Shown here piece after piece: positions 32,421-45,268 of a DNA stretch of 64,000 bases. The notes beneath the pieces were generated by a model. That model searched no databases and was not told the DNA's origin. It saw nothing but the letters and a program-made list of their open reading frames with translations. Position 1 is the first letter of the stretch. Every line of letters starts with the position of its first letter. A program made the translations under genes and the position numbers. The stretch comes from Gnetum montanum (Eukaryota > Streptophyta > Gnetopsida > Gnetales > Gnetaceae), in NCBI GenBank assembly GCA_015680685.1, contig MNCI01013765.1, positions 130,246 to 194,245 on the forward strand. Direction: 5' to 3'.

Positions 32421-34440
32421 TGCACTATTTTGCATAGTCACTATTTAATGCTTAAGATTTATGCCTTTAGTTAATGCAAGTCAAAAAAAATTTTAATGCA
32501 TGTTTTTCTAAAGTTATTCTCCTCACATACTAGTGCTTATATTATGATCCATTATTATACAACATACAAAAAACCTTCCCTTTTAAATAGTAATTTTTTG
32601 AGCAATAGCCTCTTAAAATGAGGTCTTTGTGATGTGGATTGCTTGACCCAAATATGTGCATTAACAACATGCATTAGAGAAATACAGTGTACTATCTCTC
32701 CTATTTAAATGTTCATATATTCTATTATACAATTTTTATGATTATAATATTTTATTATTTATTTACAAAAGTAGGTACATGACTAAATTATTTGAAATTT
32801 GCATATGATTTCTAGTTTAAAACTAAATATATCAGAGTTATTTTTCAATTTCTAAAGGTTCATCCTTTATAAAATTGAGCTTGGTTACATCTCACATCTC
32901 TCTTTTGGCTTTTCCTTGTATATTCTAGGATCTCTACATTAAAATGTCAGAGGTGTTAGATCACCTATAGTAATTAAGGTTATTTTATTTCCTATGCATG
33001 ATGCATATAATGTTTTATAGCAAAGGTCTAAAGATATGGATTGATCATATGGTTTAATTAAATATTTAAAGTTATCTTGAAATCTAGAAATGCTGAAAAA
33101 TTTTCAAAGTACAAATGTTTCATATTTAATGAAATAATCCTTAAAGGATAGGTCTTAGTATATTCTTATTGTCATAACAAATGAATAAGACTTATTAAAA
33201 CCTCATTACTAATATTGAATTATCCTAAGTAACCTAAAATGAGTCCTTAATGGTCAAGTCTTGGTAATTGCCTCACTACTAACATCCTCATTAGGAAACA
33301 TAACACACACATTGAAATGATAGGTCTTGTCTATGCCTCATTGCATAGCATTAGACTCCATTATTGAGTGATCTTGATTGAGTCATCAGTTACATAAGAG
33401 CTTATGAATCATAATTGAAATTTGGAAATTCATGCTAACTCCTCTTCTTGTAGGTTGGGTGTTACTAAGGAACACACAAGGATATCTCAAAGATCTATAG
33501 TTTCTACTATGAATTGAGCAAAACACACTAACAAATAAAATGTTTTATCTTATTTTCTTTCATGTTTTCATTTCTAATTTATTTAAAATAACTAAAATTC
33601 CACAAAATTCTTATAAATTCTGGTCATATAGTAAGGAATAATAAAAATTAATTATAAAACACTTGAGAATGATGTTTGGTAGAATTTTCATATATCCTAG
33701 AAAATTTACTAAAAAGATAGGAAATAACTTGGATAAAATTTTAATATACTGTTTATACAAACCAATCCCAAAATAACAAAAATCTAGTAGAATATCACAT
33801 TAATAATAAAAATAGTCAAAAAATAGGGTAGCATCATGGTAAGAAAAATTAAATAATCCTTCTTACAAAAATTTTGTAGCTATTCAAAATCTATTTCTTC
33901 ATTGAAACTTGTACAAACCTCTTTCTTTCACTTCCAATCCACTAACTTGAACTATCTTATGAACAAAAATGAAACATAAAGGAAGGGTAGGGGCCTCTAT
34001 ATACAATGGGAGGAAAGGTAAAATTTATTAGATTACTTGTAAATATGCATGTTTTGGTACTTTAATTTTGCATAAAACAAATGTTGTAGCTCCAACTTTA
34101 GTGAATAACCCAAACATTGGTAGGTACGATATCAACTAAAGGCACTTTTTAAAGAAAGCTATTTTAAGGAACATTTAGTTTTAATTAAAAATAAACACAA
34201 AATTCTAGTTTTGTGACAAATCATTAAACATGAAAGTGGTACGACCTGGGTAGGAATTGGGTTCTAAATGATCCATAAATATAATGTTAAATAATCATAT
34301 GGCATAATACAAAAAAAAGCATAATCAAATATTCATAAAGACATAACAACCAAGAGAAGAAAAACTTACATAGTAATTAGATTTCAACATACAACCTTTA
34401 AATATATATAAGATTTATAGCTAAGCATTAATAATAGTAA
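32421..34440. repeat. Copy of the long TGTAACACC repeat family (partial)
   Basis: Diverged but colinear with 57600-60200. Shared words include ATGGTCAAGTCTTGGTAAT, CTACTAACATCCT, GATAGGT(C/T)TTG(T/A)CTATGCCTCA and AATTAGATTTCAACAT. No ORF is preserved. Element 1 may have inserted into this copy, since its left flank (20120-20253) has the same AT-rich character; that part is a guess. Confidence 0.65.
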
Positions 34441-35174
34441 GACTTTCACTTCAACTTGATAGTGGTATATTCAATTGTGACAATGTAAGTCATGATCATT
34501 TTATTGATTGTGATAAAATTGAGAGTGCTGATATATATGATGGAAGTAGTATGAATTTTGATGTTATTTTTAGTGAGAGTAAGTCTAATAATGGTAATGT
34601 CTTTGATAATGATGGTTATTAGGATAGTCATTGTAAGAAGATCATTATTGATGTTTGCAAAGACATTGATAGTGATATGATTTTTCAAAATATGGAAATA
34701 TTTGCTATTGATAATATAATAATAAATTTATAAAAAGTGATTATAAATTTGATTATCTTGGCTATGAAGTAGCTAAGTAGCATGAAAGAAATTCAAGTCA
34801 TTATGATACTCATGGTGAAGGAAAGTTGAGTGAGAAACTTTCAAACACCAACAAGAAGAAGGTGAAGAAGAGTAAAAATAATGAAACAAAGGATGTTAAG
34901 TGAAGAAAATCTAATCCTTTTATATTCTCTTATTCTTCATTTGTTACAAGTTTTAGCCATTATGGGGATGCATTTGAGGCATTCCAAGAAGATGTTCTCA
35001 AGATGAAAGTGTGGTGGAGTCTTTAAAGGCAAGGGCCAAGTTCATTCTTCTATGCTATAATTTCTCCAAAGTAGCATGACCACAAAATGTGCTAAAGTAT
35101 GTATGTGTATGTGTTTGTGTTATACATAAGTTATAGGATGTTTGTGTATCTTGTGATGTATGTTGGATGGTGGA
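34441..35174 (+). other. Unrecognised coding remnant, Asp/Asn/Ser-rich
   Basis: One plus-strand frame is largely open from about 34445 to 34730 (one TAG) and strongly acidic (FIDCDKIESADIYDGSSMNF). A lysine-rich stretch near 34850 (NTNKKKVKKSKNNETKDVK) and SNPFIFSYSSFVTSFSHYGD near 34915 follow with stops. I recognise no domain. Its place next to the long repeat suggests element-internal coding, unproven. Confidence 0.3.
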
Positions 35175-35670
35175 NACAAAGCCATAATCATTGAACCATT
35201 TTCAAATAAAGATAATACTTTAGTTTCCTACAAATAGAGAATATTAATAGATTCCTACAATTACCAGTTCAAGATAGTTACCTTGTGNGGAAATGGTGCT
35301 ATTGAAAACATCACTTACACCAACGTATTATTCCTCCAATGATTGTATCTTTTCCTTGAGTTTTGACATATATTGCATGTGTTTAAACATGTTTTGACAA
35401 GTTTAGGGTGTTCTAGGGTCAATGGGAACTTTTTTTTATTTTTTTACAATTTTTAAAGGTCCAAGACTTTAGGAAAGACATCCTCTTTGATGGACTTGGT
35501 AGGATAAAGATTTCTANCCCATGAGATAAAGGTTGAGGATCCTTGCATTTTGACATCTAGGGTATTTATGTTATCTTGGTAATCTCTTGATTCCACATGT
35601 CATAAGCAACTTCCTTAGCAAATCATAAAAGGGCCCATTCCATAATTTTTTCAAGTAAAATTATCTTAGN
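35175..35670. other. Misplaced short contigs bounded by n
   Basis: Single n at 35175, 35288, 35517 and 35670. 35176-35287 (112 bp) is the reverse complement of 36454-36565 and 35518-35669 (152 bp) of 36059-36210, both of equal length. The piece 35289-35516 is unique. These are unmerged, inverted overlaps with the next contig rather than biology. Confidence 0.85.
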
Positions 35671-36058
35671 TTATGAATATAAATTTGAATTTGGAGTGCC
35701 AAGGGAAGATGAATGATCACTAAAAAGAGTATAAATAGGCATCCAAGTTTTAAGAGTGATTAGAGGAATATTCTAAGGTAAGTAGAGAGCATAAAATAAG
35801 GACAATTGATTTAAATTTTGTGAGAGGTAAGAGTGAGAGTACTTGAGAGAGGTTGAGTGAATCTCTTATGAGTACAATCTTATCTTGAGCTTTGTGCTCT
35901 AATTATGAGCAATTGAAGGATTGAGAAAAAACATGTGGAACCTGTAAGATTATTGGAAGGCTTGAGTTGAGCTTGGATCTTTATTATTGATGTAATTCTA
36001 TATTTTAAAAGTGAATTAATAAATGAAATTTTTCTACATTTCATTATGTTCTTATCTT
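35671..36058 (+). other. LTR-like or transcript-end-like segment
   Basis: TATAAATA at 35730-35737 is followed about 260-310 bp later by AT-rich sequence with AATAAATGAAA and an end CTACATTTCA. This resembles R-U5 of an LTR, but no partner copy or defined start is visible here. Confidence 0.3.
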
Positions 36059-36408
36059 CTAAGATAATTTTACTTGAAAAAATTATGGAATGGGCCCTTT
36101 TATGATTTGCTAAGGAAGTTGCTTATGACATGTGGAATCAAGAGATTACCAAGATAACATAAATACCCTAGATGTCAAAATGCAAGGATCCTCAACCTTT
36201 ATCTCATGGGTTCTAGAAGAAGACTCATCAAAGATGGTTCAAGTCTTGATCTCTTCTTTGGCTAAAACACCCCTACAAAAGAGTTGGGTTCCTAATGTGT
36301 GCTAGAACCCCAATATAAGTGGTGTGATATGTAAAATCCCCAAATTTTCCTTAGCTACATGGATTCAATTAGGCATAACCTTAGAGGAGCCATATCCTCC
36401 ACTACTCA

Positions 36409-38272
36409 ATGAAGATTTTATTTTGGAATGTAAGGGGTATTGTATACTCCTTACACAAGGTAACTATCTTGAACTGGTAATTGTAGGAATCTATTAATAT
36501 TCTCTATTTGTAGGAAACTAAAGTATTATCTTTATTTGAAAATGGTTCAATGATTATGGCTTTGTTTTTTTCCTTACAATTGGATGATCGAGTAGTCTAT
36601 GGACCATTTGGAGGAAGGATGTCTAAGTTCACACCCTTGATTCATGAAAAAATTTATGACAATACAAACTTAGAGAGATTTCTTATGGATTTTGATTAAC
36701 ATACATGACACTCCACAAGCTCAAGAGAGAGAGAATATTTTTAACAAAGTTTTATAGTTTTTAATCATATCTTTGCTAGCTCTATCCTTGTTACTAGGGA
36801 CTGTAATTTAATTCATTTTCCTAGGAAAAGGGTGGATGATGTTTGGCAAGCAATAGTGCATGAACCTTTTCGAAAGGTTGCAGTAGAACTTGGTTTTGTA
36901 AACATTCCAATTTGAGGTTGTAAATTTATTTGATATAACCTTAGATCTAAGTTAGCTACTATTGCAAAATGGCTCTAATGTTTTACCGTGGCCATGGAAA
37001 CAAATCTCCAATGAGCTATATTAGATCATTGGCCATTGGTCCTCAACATAAGATATAGGAAGCTATCTCCAATCTTTTGTTGGTAGATAGTATGGTATGA
37101 GGAGGAATACATTAGAGACATTGTATTCCAATCTTGAAAACTATCAGTCTTAGGAATGGTCCAATTCCAAATTGAACAAAAACTTAAGAAATTTTGGAAA
37201 GGTATTCTTAGATGAAGGAAAAGGAATCCCCTAAATTGGAAGTAATAACATTTAACTTTGCTTGATGAGTTTACAAAGATCCAACAAGAGATAATGAGTG
37301 GGGCCACTAATAGATAATAAGAGAAATGAAACCTATTGTACTAGTATTATGAAACTTTAGAGTAGGAGGCAAGATATTAAATGAAACACTCAACAGCTAA
37401 AGGGATCATATAAGAAGACATTAATTCACATTTTTTTATCTTTACCCCTAGAAGAAATATGCCTAGGCAAGAATCCTTTAGTAGAATACAGAACAAGTTT
37501 TAATTTTAGATCTAAGGAACATTTAGCAAATAAATTTAGATTTCTATATTGGCCTTCTAAGTAAATGCCTTAATACCTTCACTATAGCTCATCATAAGGC
37601 TTTAAGTAATTTGACTTACAGGCTTTCATCTGCTAACATTCATACTCTTAATGCTCCTCCTAATGTAATAGAAATAAAAGCCATAGTAATGTCAATGGAA
37701 TATAACAAAAGCCTAAGTGCAGATGAATTTCCAATAGAAATTTTTATGAGATTTTGGTGTATTATAGGATATAACATTTGTAAATTGTTATTTGAATTTT
37801 GGTGCATAGATTGCATTTTTGGGTAAATTCAATACTACACAGATTACCTTGTCATAAAAAAAGAACAAGCTTTAGATACTCATGACTATAAACTAATCAA
37901 TCTATGCACAAAAATTTACAAAATTATTTCAAAATTTATGGCTAATTGTATTGCAAAAGTCTTGCCTTCCATTGTCTCCCCTGAACAAGGTGGATTTGTT
38001 AAAGGGTAGAATATTTTAGATAAGATGTTAATAACCCAAGGTATTTTGCATTTAGCCTCTTTACAAAATGATAGATGTATTGCATTCAAGCTAGATATTA
38101 ATAAATCTTATCATCATATTGATTAAAATTACATGGACGGGATCCTCAAAAAATTTCTTTCCTAATCATTGGTGTCATAAATCGGCTCAATGCTATAAAA
38201 GCACATAATTTTCTCTTCTCTTAAATGATGAAAGGATTGGATATTTTCCAACAAAAAATGACCTATATCAAC
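36409..38272 (+). pseudogene. L1-type LINE ORF2, endonuclease and first half of RT
   Basis: Begins with ATG at 36409 and MKILFWNVRG, the start of an APE-type endonuclease, then an LYLxETKV block where the family has LQET. The RT part (about 37620-38270) shows YNKSLSADEFPIEIF, FRPIxLC-like YKLINLCTKIYKIISKFMAN, VSPEQGGFVKG and IAFKLDINKSY, which keeps the first catalytic Asp. Stops throughout. The reading stops at 38272 at the left end of element 2 and resumes at 46265. Confidence 0.85.
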
Positions 38273-39297
38273 TGATGAGTGTCAAGTTACCCCCCATGTC
38301 CAACCATACAAATCATAAGCGTTCATGCACGATTCAGTCAAATTCCATGAATGGGACTAGTTATGCATCTAGATTGTTAAGCATTAATCGTAGTTCGCTA
38401 TCTTCCTACTTGGACTAGTGGTAGCTTTGTCACGTATGGGTTAGTCCAAAATGAGGCATATGATTCTTGATGTTGTTTTAGCCTTATGCTACTCCTAATG
38501 ATAATAGAGAAATCAATTACTTAATCTAATTAACAACATAAAGATAAAGTCTAAACTAGCCTACGGCCGATGAGTGTCTATTCCTAGCTTATCGTACACA
38601 TCTTGAACCCACATATTCACTACTGGGATTACCAAGCACTATGCTACTTGGCAAACCAAGTAATAATGTTGTTGGTATTACCAAGTGAATACATGTTTAC
38701 GCTCAAAACTAGTCGCACTTATTTTGCCAATTTATTAATATGAATGGAAACGTAAATATTAACTAAGTACATGAAACATAAATTGCATGGAGAGTAAATT
38801 TAATCTAAGTCAAAGTGCTACAATGAATAAGAATCAATATTGATCTTATTTCCTTTCATGGAATGTATCTAGGTACATTGTCACTAGAATAAGATATCAT
38901 ACAGCTAACTCAGATCCACACTGCGTGCACTCATTAACTGTTCTCTAAGACTACAGAATAAAATTGCAAGAGTTCAGCTACTTTATTAACCAAAGAATTT
39001 TATAAACACAATGGGTGAGCATGTATTTATAGATTTTATTGTGGGGCTACATTGACAAGGCCTCATAAATTCAGTAAACACTATGTTGACGCGACCTCGT
39101 CAATGAGGCAACATCACATAGATGGGGCCTTGTTGACAAGGGCCCGTTGACAAGGTTACATCAATGTGACATTGTGATACTTCATCACTATTCAAATGGA
39201 TGTGATGACATGTGTTAAGGAATCTACATTTAGGCATCTATGTTGAGGCATTTGCCTTGACACAGTTGCATCAATGTAGGCAATTGATGCTTCATCA
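38273..39297 (-). repeat. 3' LTR of element 2
   Basis: Plus-strand ends TGATGAGTGTC and GATGCTTCATCA; minus-strand TATAAATA at 39024-39031; internal CACTGGGATTACCAAG-type repeats near 38620-38690. Followed at 39298-39310 by the complement of a purine tract. Confidence 0.9.
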
Positions 39298-39310
39298 TAC
39301 CCCCATGACT

Positions 39311-40935
39311 AAGTAAAAACTTGTATTCGAGTTAATAGGATAGGAGTGAACTTTCTTTACAGAAAATTTGGAATGATGAGATTATTAACTAACACTAACT
39401 ACTAATTGACTCTAAGTGTTGCATTACAAAATTTTATTTAAGTGGATGCATACAAAATCATAGAGTGACAAAAAGAATAGGTAGACATTCAAGATTATAA
39501 ATTTTTCATAGGTCTTGAAAAATTTGTTGAGGATGATTCTTCTTGTTTTTTCTAGTGGTGGCATACTTCCAACCTTGAGTGTTATGTCAATGCTTCTTTG
39601 GTTATTGAAATTTCTTCTCATCGTCCCATGGATCTAGCAAACATGTGATGTTTGAGCTACTATCTTATATGTGCTATGATTTGTCCATGGGCATATCCTT
39701 CATTGTCCCCTTATTGGCTTCGTTTTCATGCCTAGCAAAAGACCTTCTTTCGTAGGCATTTTTTTAGGATCACCTTTAGTCACCAAAGGATTAATATTAG
39801 TTTTGGTAAATTTTCCTTAATAATTAACCCCTTTCAAATCCCTTAGTTTGTGTTTAAGCATAAGGTGATGAAAACATACTATGCCTAAGGCTATGAGGTA
39901 ACTAAAATCATCAAGTTGTTCACATTATTTTGATTAATTACTATTAGTTACCACAATGTTTGAAAATAGGATGTTAGAAAAATTTTAAAAATTTCAAAAA
40001 AAAAATTAATTTCAAAGCAGACATCCTTAGCCCCCATGACTAATGAGCATAACTTTGGAAGTGCACAAGTTTTCAAACAATTGAAACCAAAGGTCTAATT
40101 CAAAAGATTACAAAGAAATATTAATGGATATGGACATAGAAAAGTAGGAAAAATTAATGAAACAAATGAGAAGTAGTCCCAAAATTATGCATAAATTTAG
40201 AAAAATAATTATTGATGCTTTAGAATATGTGAAGGTTAGTTCAAAGCCATGATTAACAAAAGTTATGCAAGTGGGTCCTCCCCAAAGTAGGCTCCTGCCA
40301 TAATGCCCTTGCATAAGCACTTCTATAGATGTTTGTGGGCACTTGAGAAGTTAAATGTAGACCATGCCTTTCTTCCAAACAACACACAACTGCCATGGTT
40401 GGGATGTTACACTATACTACACAAAACCAAAAGGCTCATAATTACATGCAACAGTGAGGTGAATAATGGGATGAGAAGGGATTGCAGAGATTAGAATGTA
40501 AGGTACTTGACCATGTCCATAATAGGTTCTTGTGAAAAAATGTGATTAAAATGATTAACATACCTATTTGTCCAAGTTTAGACCAAGTCCATACCATGAA
40601 CAGTGACTTGGCATTGATGTGTTCCTTCCTACTGACCACAATGAGTCCACAACCACCTCAAAGAACAATCATCACTCTAAAAAGAGAAGAAAGGGGAAGA
40701 AGGAAGGTAGGGCCTTAGTTAGGGGGGTGCCTTTCAGCATGGATAACATGTCTTTCCATTCTCATAACTAGTTCTTGTAGCCCATTATTATGTCTAAGGG
40801 GTGTGTTTTTAATTTCCATTATTATATATATATATATATAAACCATATGAAGGAAGTTAAGAAGAGAACCCAACAAATCCCCATAAGGTCACACCTTTGC
40901 CATTCCCACTTGGTTGTTTCCTCTTTCTTCAAGGT
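39311..40935 (-). other. Non-coding internal region of element 2, left of solo LTR
   Basis: No ORF of note. 40640-40930 matches 25130-25510 of element 1. A TA microsatellite lies at about 40823-40841. Confidence 0.55.
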
Positions 40936-41942
40936 TGATGAGTGGCGAGGTACCCCTACACTCAACCATACGAATACGAGCGTGCATGCGCGATCCGGTC
41001 GAACTCCGCAGACTAAATGCCTCAACACCACAAGAAACACTTGGGGTTAATCGTTCGTTGTCTTCCCAAGCTTGCTTGTAAGTGTCACGGTGTATGGTTA
41101 AGCAAGTCTGAGGTATGTGATTTTTTTGGTATTTTTCGGTTTATCTTCTATGCTATCAGAGGAAAGGGTTGAGAAACTAAGCTAACTCTAACTAATGTCC
41201 TAAGTCTAAATTAACTAGCGTCAGCATCCGTTCCCACTTACCGGACACACCCTGAACTATGCAACTGTGGCTTACCAAACGCTAATCGTCACTGGGATCA
41301 CCACACGTAACGCAAGTGCTCAAAGTGGTCGTACTGAGGCACCTATTTAGCTTAAGTGTGATAAGCAGCTGATTCCTTAGCTAGCCGTACACACCCGTGG
41401 GTGCTCGTAACTAAGTCGTACTTATCACACGTTCTAGCCTAGCAATGAGTAGCCGATTCCTTGACTAGCCATACACATTGGACTACCATTGGGATTACCA
41501 AGTGCAGAATCCTGGAATACGCTACTAGGTTACCAAGTAGCCAATGCTCATAATCAAGTCGTACTCATGCGTTGTGACAAGCAGCCGATTCCTTGACTAG
41601 CCGTACACGTCCGTAGACGCTCGTAATCAAGTCGTACTTGTGCGCACTAGGAAAGCAGTAAATAAACAACAATAAAACCATTTACTGCAAGGTTTATCCA
41701 ATCAAGTTCGTCTTTATTGTTGTACACAACTTGGGTTCAGGTTACAAGCTGCTCGAATAAAGAGCCGTTCACTCTAGGACTCCTACTGCGGGCACATGCG
41801 AAAAATTCTAACTCTGGAGTGATCAATCTGCCAGAGCTTCGCTACTTCTAGCCAGGATTGGGAAATGAAGGGAGTGCCGCCTCTTATTTATAGATATGGC
41901 GGCGGACCGCAATAGCGGCACAGTGCATGTCGCGTCTCATCA
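40936..41942 (-). repeat. Solo LTR inside element 2
   Basis: Plus-strand ends TGATGAGTGGCGAGG and CGCGTCTCATCA, with identical 5-bp flanks AAGGT (40931-40935 and 41943-41947). No internal region remains, so it formed by recombination between two LTRs. It is GC-richer and keeps many CpG sites compared with the surrounding LTRs, suggesting a younger insertion. Inside are three related blocks of the type GCCGATTCCTTGACTAGCC (about 41367, 41450, 41584). TATAAATA on the minus strand at 41885-41892. Confidence 0.95.
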
Positions 41943-43537
41943 AAGGTACAATGATCATTGATGAATTTTAATTTCATAAAAGAAGAACCAAATTGTTTCT
42001 ATGAAAAATCCCTTTTATTCAAAGAATTGAAGGGATGGATGAGATGGTCTCACTACTTTACATAATTACTTATCCAATCATATTGATAACATAGAACAAA
42101 AACCCAACACATAGTGTTGGCTTTTGCATCATGACTTGGCAATATTATTAATGGGAACATAAAAGACATTCATAAACATAAAGAAAATGACTTAGAAAAA
42201 GAGAAGATTATAAAGAAAATAAAAGAAAAATATTAAGAAATGGAAAACATATGAAGAATTAGAAAATTTTGGAAAAAATAGGAAAATCATAAAAAATTGT
42301 AAAAAAAATGTGAAAAATACTTATTAATACTTGAACTAGGATGGAGCATCTTCCCCATGACTAATCTTATGGTCACACATTCAAGAGATGGACTGCACAA
42401 TCCCTTGGTTATACACCACCAATTTTCCATCTGCTACCATTAATTAATTGTGTGGTAGCACATCTAACATTGGTGATAGTCTCGTTTGGACCATTGAGAG
42501 ACGTATCTTCATCTAGACTTGAAGGTATTTCCATTTTGGAGGTCCATACTGTTTACTACTTTTTTTATTTTTTTGTTTAATTCCTAGGTCTCCATGTTTA
42601 ATATCCTTTTCTAGTGTATAATCAAAGTGTAAGATATATGCATCTAAATTCTCTATTTGGTCCATTTTCTTAAGTCTAGAACTAATAAGTGGATTGGTTA
42701 CTTCCATGCATCTTTGAAATAATTTTATATTCTCATTTTCAAGCCACTAGGTGTGTTCTGGTTTAGTGGCTACTACGTAGACTAGTTTTTGCTTACACAC
42801 TTGCTCCTAAACTTTATGGTGGGTCAGTATAGGGGTTGTATTAATATTTCAAACTTCTGGCTAGCAACTGCACCCGTTATGATGATTAGTTATGCATAGA
42901 TTTTTCTTTTGTCTCCCCACAATTCTAGATTCATCTTTTCTGTCAGGTGTTGAAGTAACAATGGATGTTGGCCTTTGCAAAGGATTGGAGGACATTAGTT
43001 GTGAAAGGAAGGATGTTGCACTTGATTGGCATTGTGCTAGTTTGGATGAGTTAGTGGGTTCCATGAGTGTTGTGCTTATGCATGGGAACCATCCTAAAGA
43101 AAGGATGTTTCCAAGGTTATGGTGGGGACCTACTGGCATTATCATTTCTATGTATGTTTGCAGCACAAGTGACATTCTTTTGTTGATGTTGTGATGCTGC
43201 ACCCTCCTATGTTGCTAGCCATGACATGTGATGGAGGTGAGTATGAGAATATTGAGTATATGATGGAGGATGAGAGGCATGAGGTGGTGATCCTTTAGAA
43301 GATGTTGCAGGTTGATGATATTTAGGAGCAGTAATAATAATTTAAGGTAGAGGAAGTAGAACTAGTTGAGGAAATAGGTTGTTGAACGTAATATCCATAT
43401 GAGTTTGGCTGGTAGTAAGGGTAGTGATGGTTTGATGATGGCCTCCACCATGACTATGGGTTTTTTCACTATGGTTGTTAGTAGTTTTGAGGCTGATGAG
43501 AAGTCCCACTAGGATAGTACAGTTGGCTGTATGACTA
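41943..43537 (-). pseudogene. Post-gag remnant of element 2
   Basis: Mostly broken minus-strand readings. 43202-42861 is open and Ser/Thr/Pro-rich, like the region after the zinc knuckle in elements 1 and 3. Near 42360 the reading ends ISHGEDAP, reminiscent of LSHGGDGHP at the end of element 1 integrase, so gag may be joined almost directly to the pol end. No RT or integrase core is visible. Confidence 0.45.
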
Positions 43538-45143
43538 TTATTGATTACCTTGTGAGAAAGGTAATTTCCTAGGCATTTGCTTTTGTATGAACTTGGGATT
43601 CAATGAAAAGGTACAATACGCATGTAGATGTAACATGATTGGGCAATAGCGCTTTGGATGGTCATATAGGTAGATGTCACATCCATCATCTTCTTTAGTG
43701 CTTGAGTCTATAACCTCTTCTTCTATAGCCATTTTTATTTTTTTTCAATTAATGTTCTTACTTGTCTTCTAGTTCCTTTTCCTCCTTTTGTCGTGATCAC
43801 TTCATTTGTTTTTTGTTACTCTCTCCTTTATGATTTCTATGCAAGTTGTAACTTTCTCATTTATCCATTTTGACACCTTATGTATCCTTGCTTCAAGCTC
43901 ATCAATAGACTTTTGTATTGACAAGGTTTGTTGTGAAATCACCTCATCAAGAGCTACCTCTTTTTCCTCATCATAGATATGGACCCTGTTCTTTTAAAGA
44001 GCTGGTCCTAGTGATGTGTCTCAACATTCTCGCATTTACATCGCTCTCCTTCTTCTTTTGCCACATTCTTGATTAGTTTTTGTATCTAATGGGTTCTTAG
44101 TTCATATAATTGACCTTGAGCATACATCCCAACAATCTCTCTCGTTTGACTATGAAGCCCATCTATGATGTGGAAAAGTTACTCTTCTTGAGAGAAACCA
44201 TGGCCTAGACATTTATTTAGTATAGAATAGTATCTATCTAGGGCCATATCCAAGGGTTCATGTTGTTCTTGTTTCCATCCTTGGATTCATTTCCTTAGGT
44301 TGGACACCCTCGCATAGGTTTGGTATTTCTTGTTGAAGTGTTCCAACATTATGGGCCACCGATGGATTGAATTTGGTTTCAATGATCTATACCACACTTC
44401 AACTTTGTCTATTAGTATCCTAGGAAAGATATTAAGGATTTCCACCCACTTTCAATGGTTTGTAAGATGCAGGTATCATGGAAGGCTTGCCAATGATGTT
44501 ATGGATCAAAATCATAGCCTCTCGCAAATCTAGGGATGTTATTCATATTAAGCCTTTTGATGAAAATTTCCTTGTAATTCTTATAGGGTATTTTAATTGC
44601 CTCTATGATCTACATCATGCTCTTAGTAGTCAACAAGGGTTCACCATCATTAGACATGTCATGGTGAAAATTTCTATTTCTGTTTGTCTAATTGTGATGA
44701 GTTTATCTATGCTCATTTTGATGTCTTTGATTTTGCCCTTGGTTTCAATTTCTATTTTTATTTCAACCCAATAGTGGAGCTCTATCTCTATACCTACATT
44801 CATCTCCATCAAAACTAGATGTTGAAGAGGAAGAGGAAGATGAGAAATTGGGAGAGTCACCATGGCTTCTATAGTATTCCCCGTGGTCCCTTGATTTATC
44901 TTTTCTAGGTTTTGAGGAGGTCCTAGGCCTTGAGGCCTCCTCTAGTCTAGGACTTACTCCATCTCTTCTAGGACTTTCTACCTTAGGTGAATGTAGTCCT
45001 TGAGTGTAGTCAAGGTGGTCATGAATATAAAAAAGTCCTACATAAGGTTGGTCACTCCAATTTTCTTCAATATATATCTCACTAGTTCTCGAATGAATGT
45101 TCTCTTCATACGATGCATTATCACTTTTTTTTGAAAGAGACAA
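43538..45143 (-). pseudogene. Gag of element 2
   Basis: Minus-strand ATG at 45143 opens a 126-codon reading with YEENIHSRTSEIY, HSPKVESP, LEEASRPRTSSKPRKDKSRD, a Ser run and DECRYRDRAP, closely matching the start of gag in element 3 (61859). The gag core is frameshifted. The region of the zinc knuckle reads CDIYLYDHPKRYC (43650-43700), with the second Cys changed to Tyr. Confidence 0.8.
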
Positions 45144-45249
45144 TTTTGTTGGTTAATGATGTGTGTGACTTAATATTTTCTGAAAGATAAATCATTAATG
45201 TATTTACAATGATCATGTATGATATAACTAATTTAGATAACTAGCACCA

Positions 45250-45267
45250 TCCTTGGCAATGGTGCCA
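45250..45267 (-). other. Primer binding site of element 2
   Basis: The minus strand reads TGGCACCATTGCCAAGGA one base after the LTR end. It matches the recalled tRNA-Asp-type PBS at 14 of 18 positions; all four differences are G to A. Confidence 0.65.
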
Positions 45268-45268
45268 A

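Noticed and set aside
40823-40841. TA microsatellite as a promoter TATA box
   Set aside because: It is a plain TA repeat inside the non-coding part of element 2 with no gene downstream.
42892-43194. Plus-strand 100-codon ORF in element 2
   Set aside because: It is the antisense of the Ser/Thr/Pro-rich post-gag region that is colinear with elements 1 and 3 on the minus strand.
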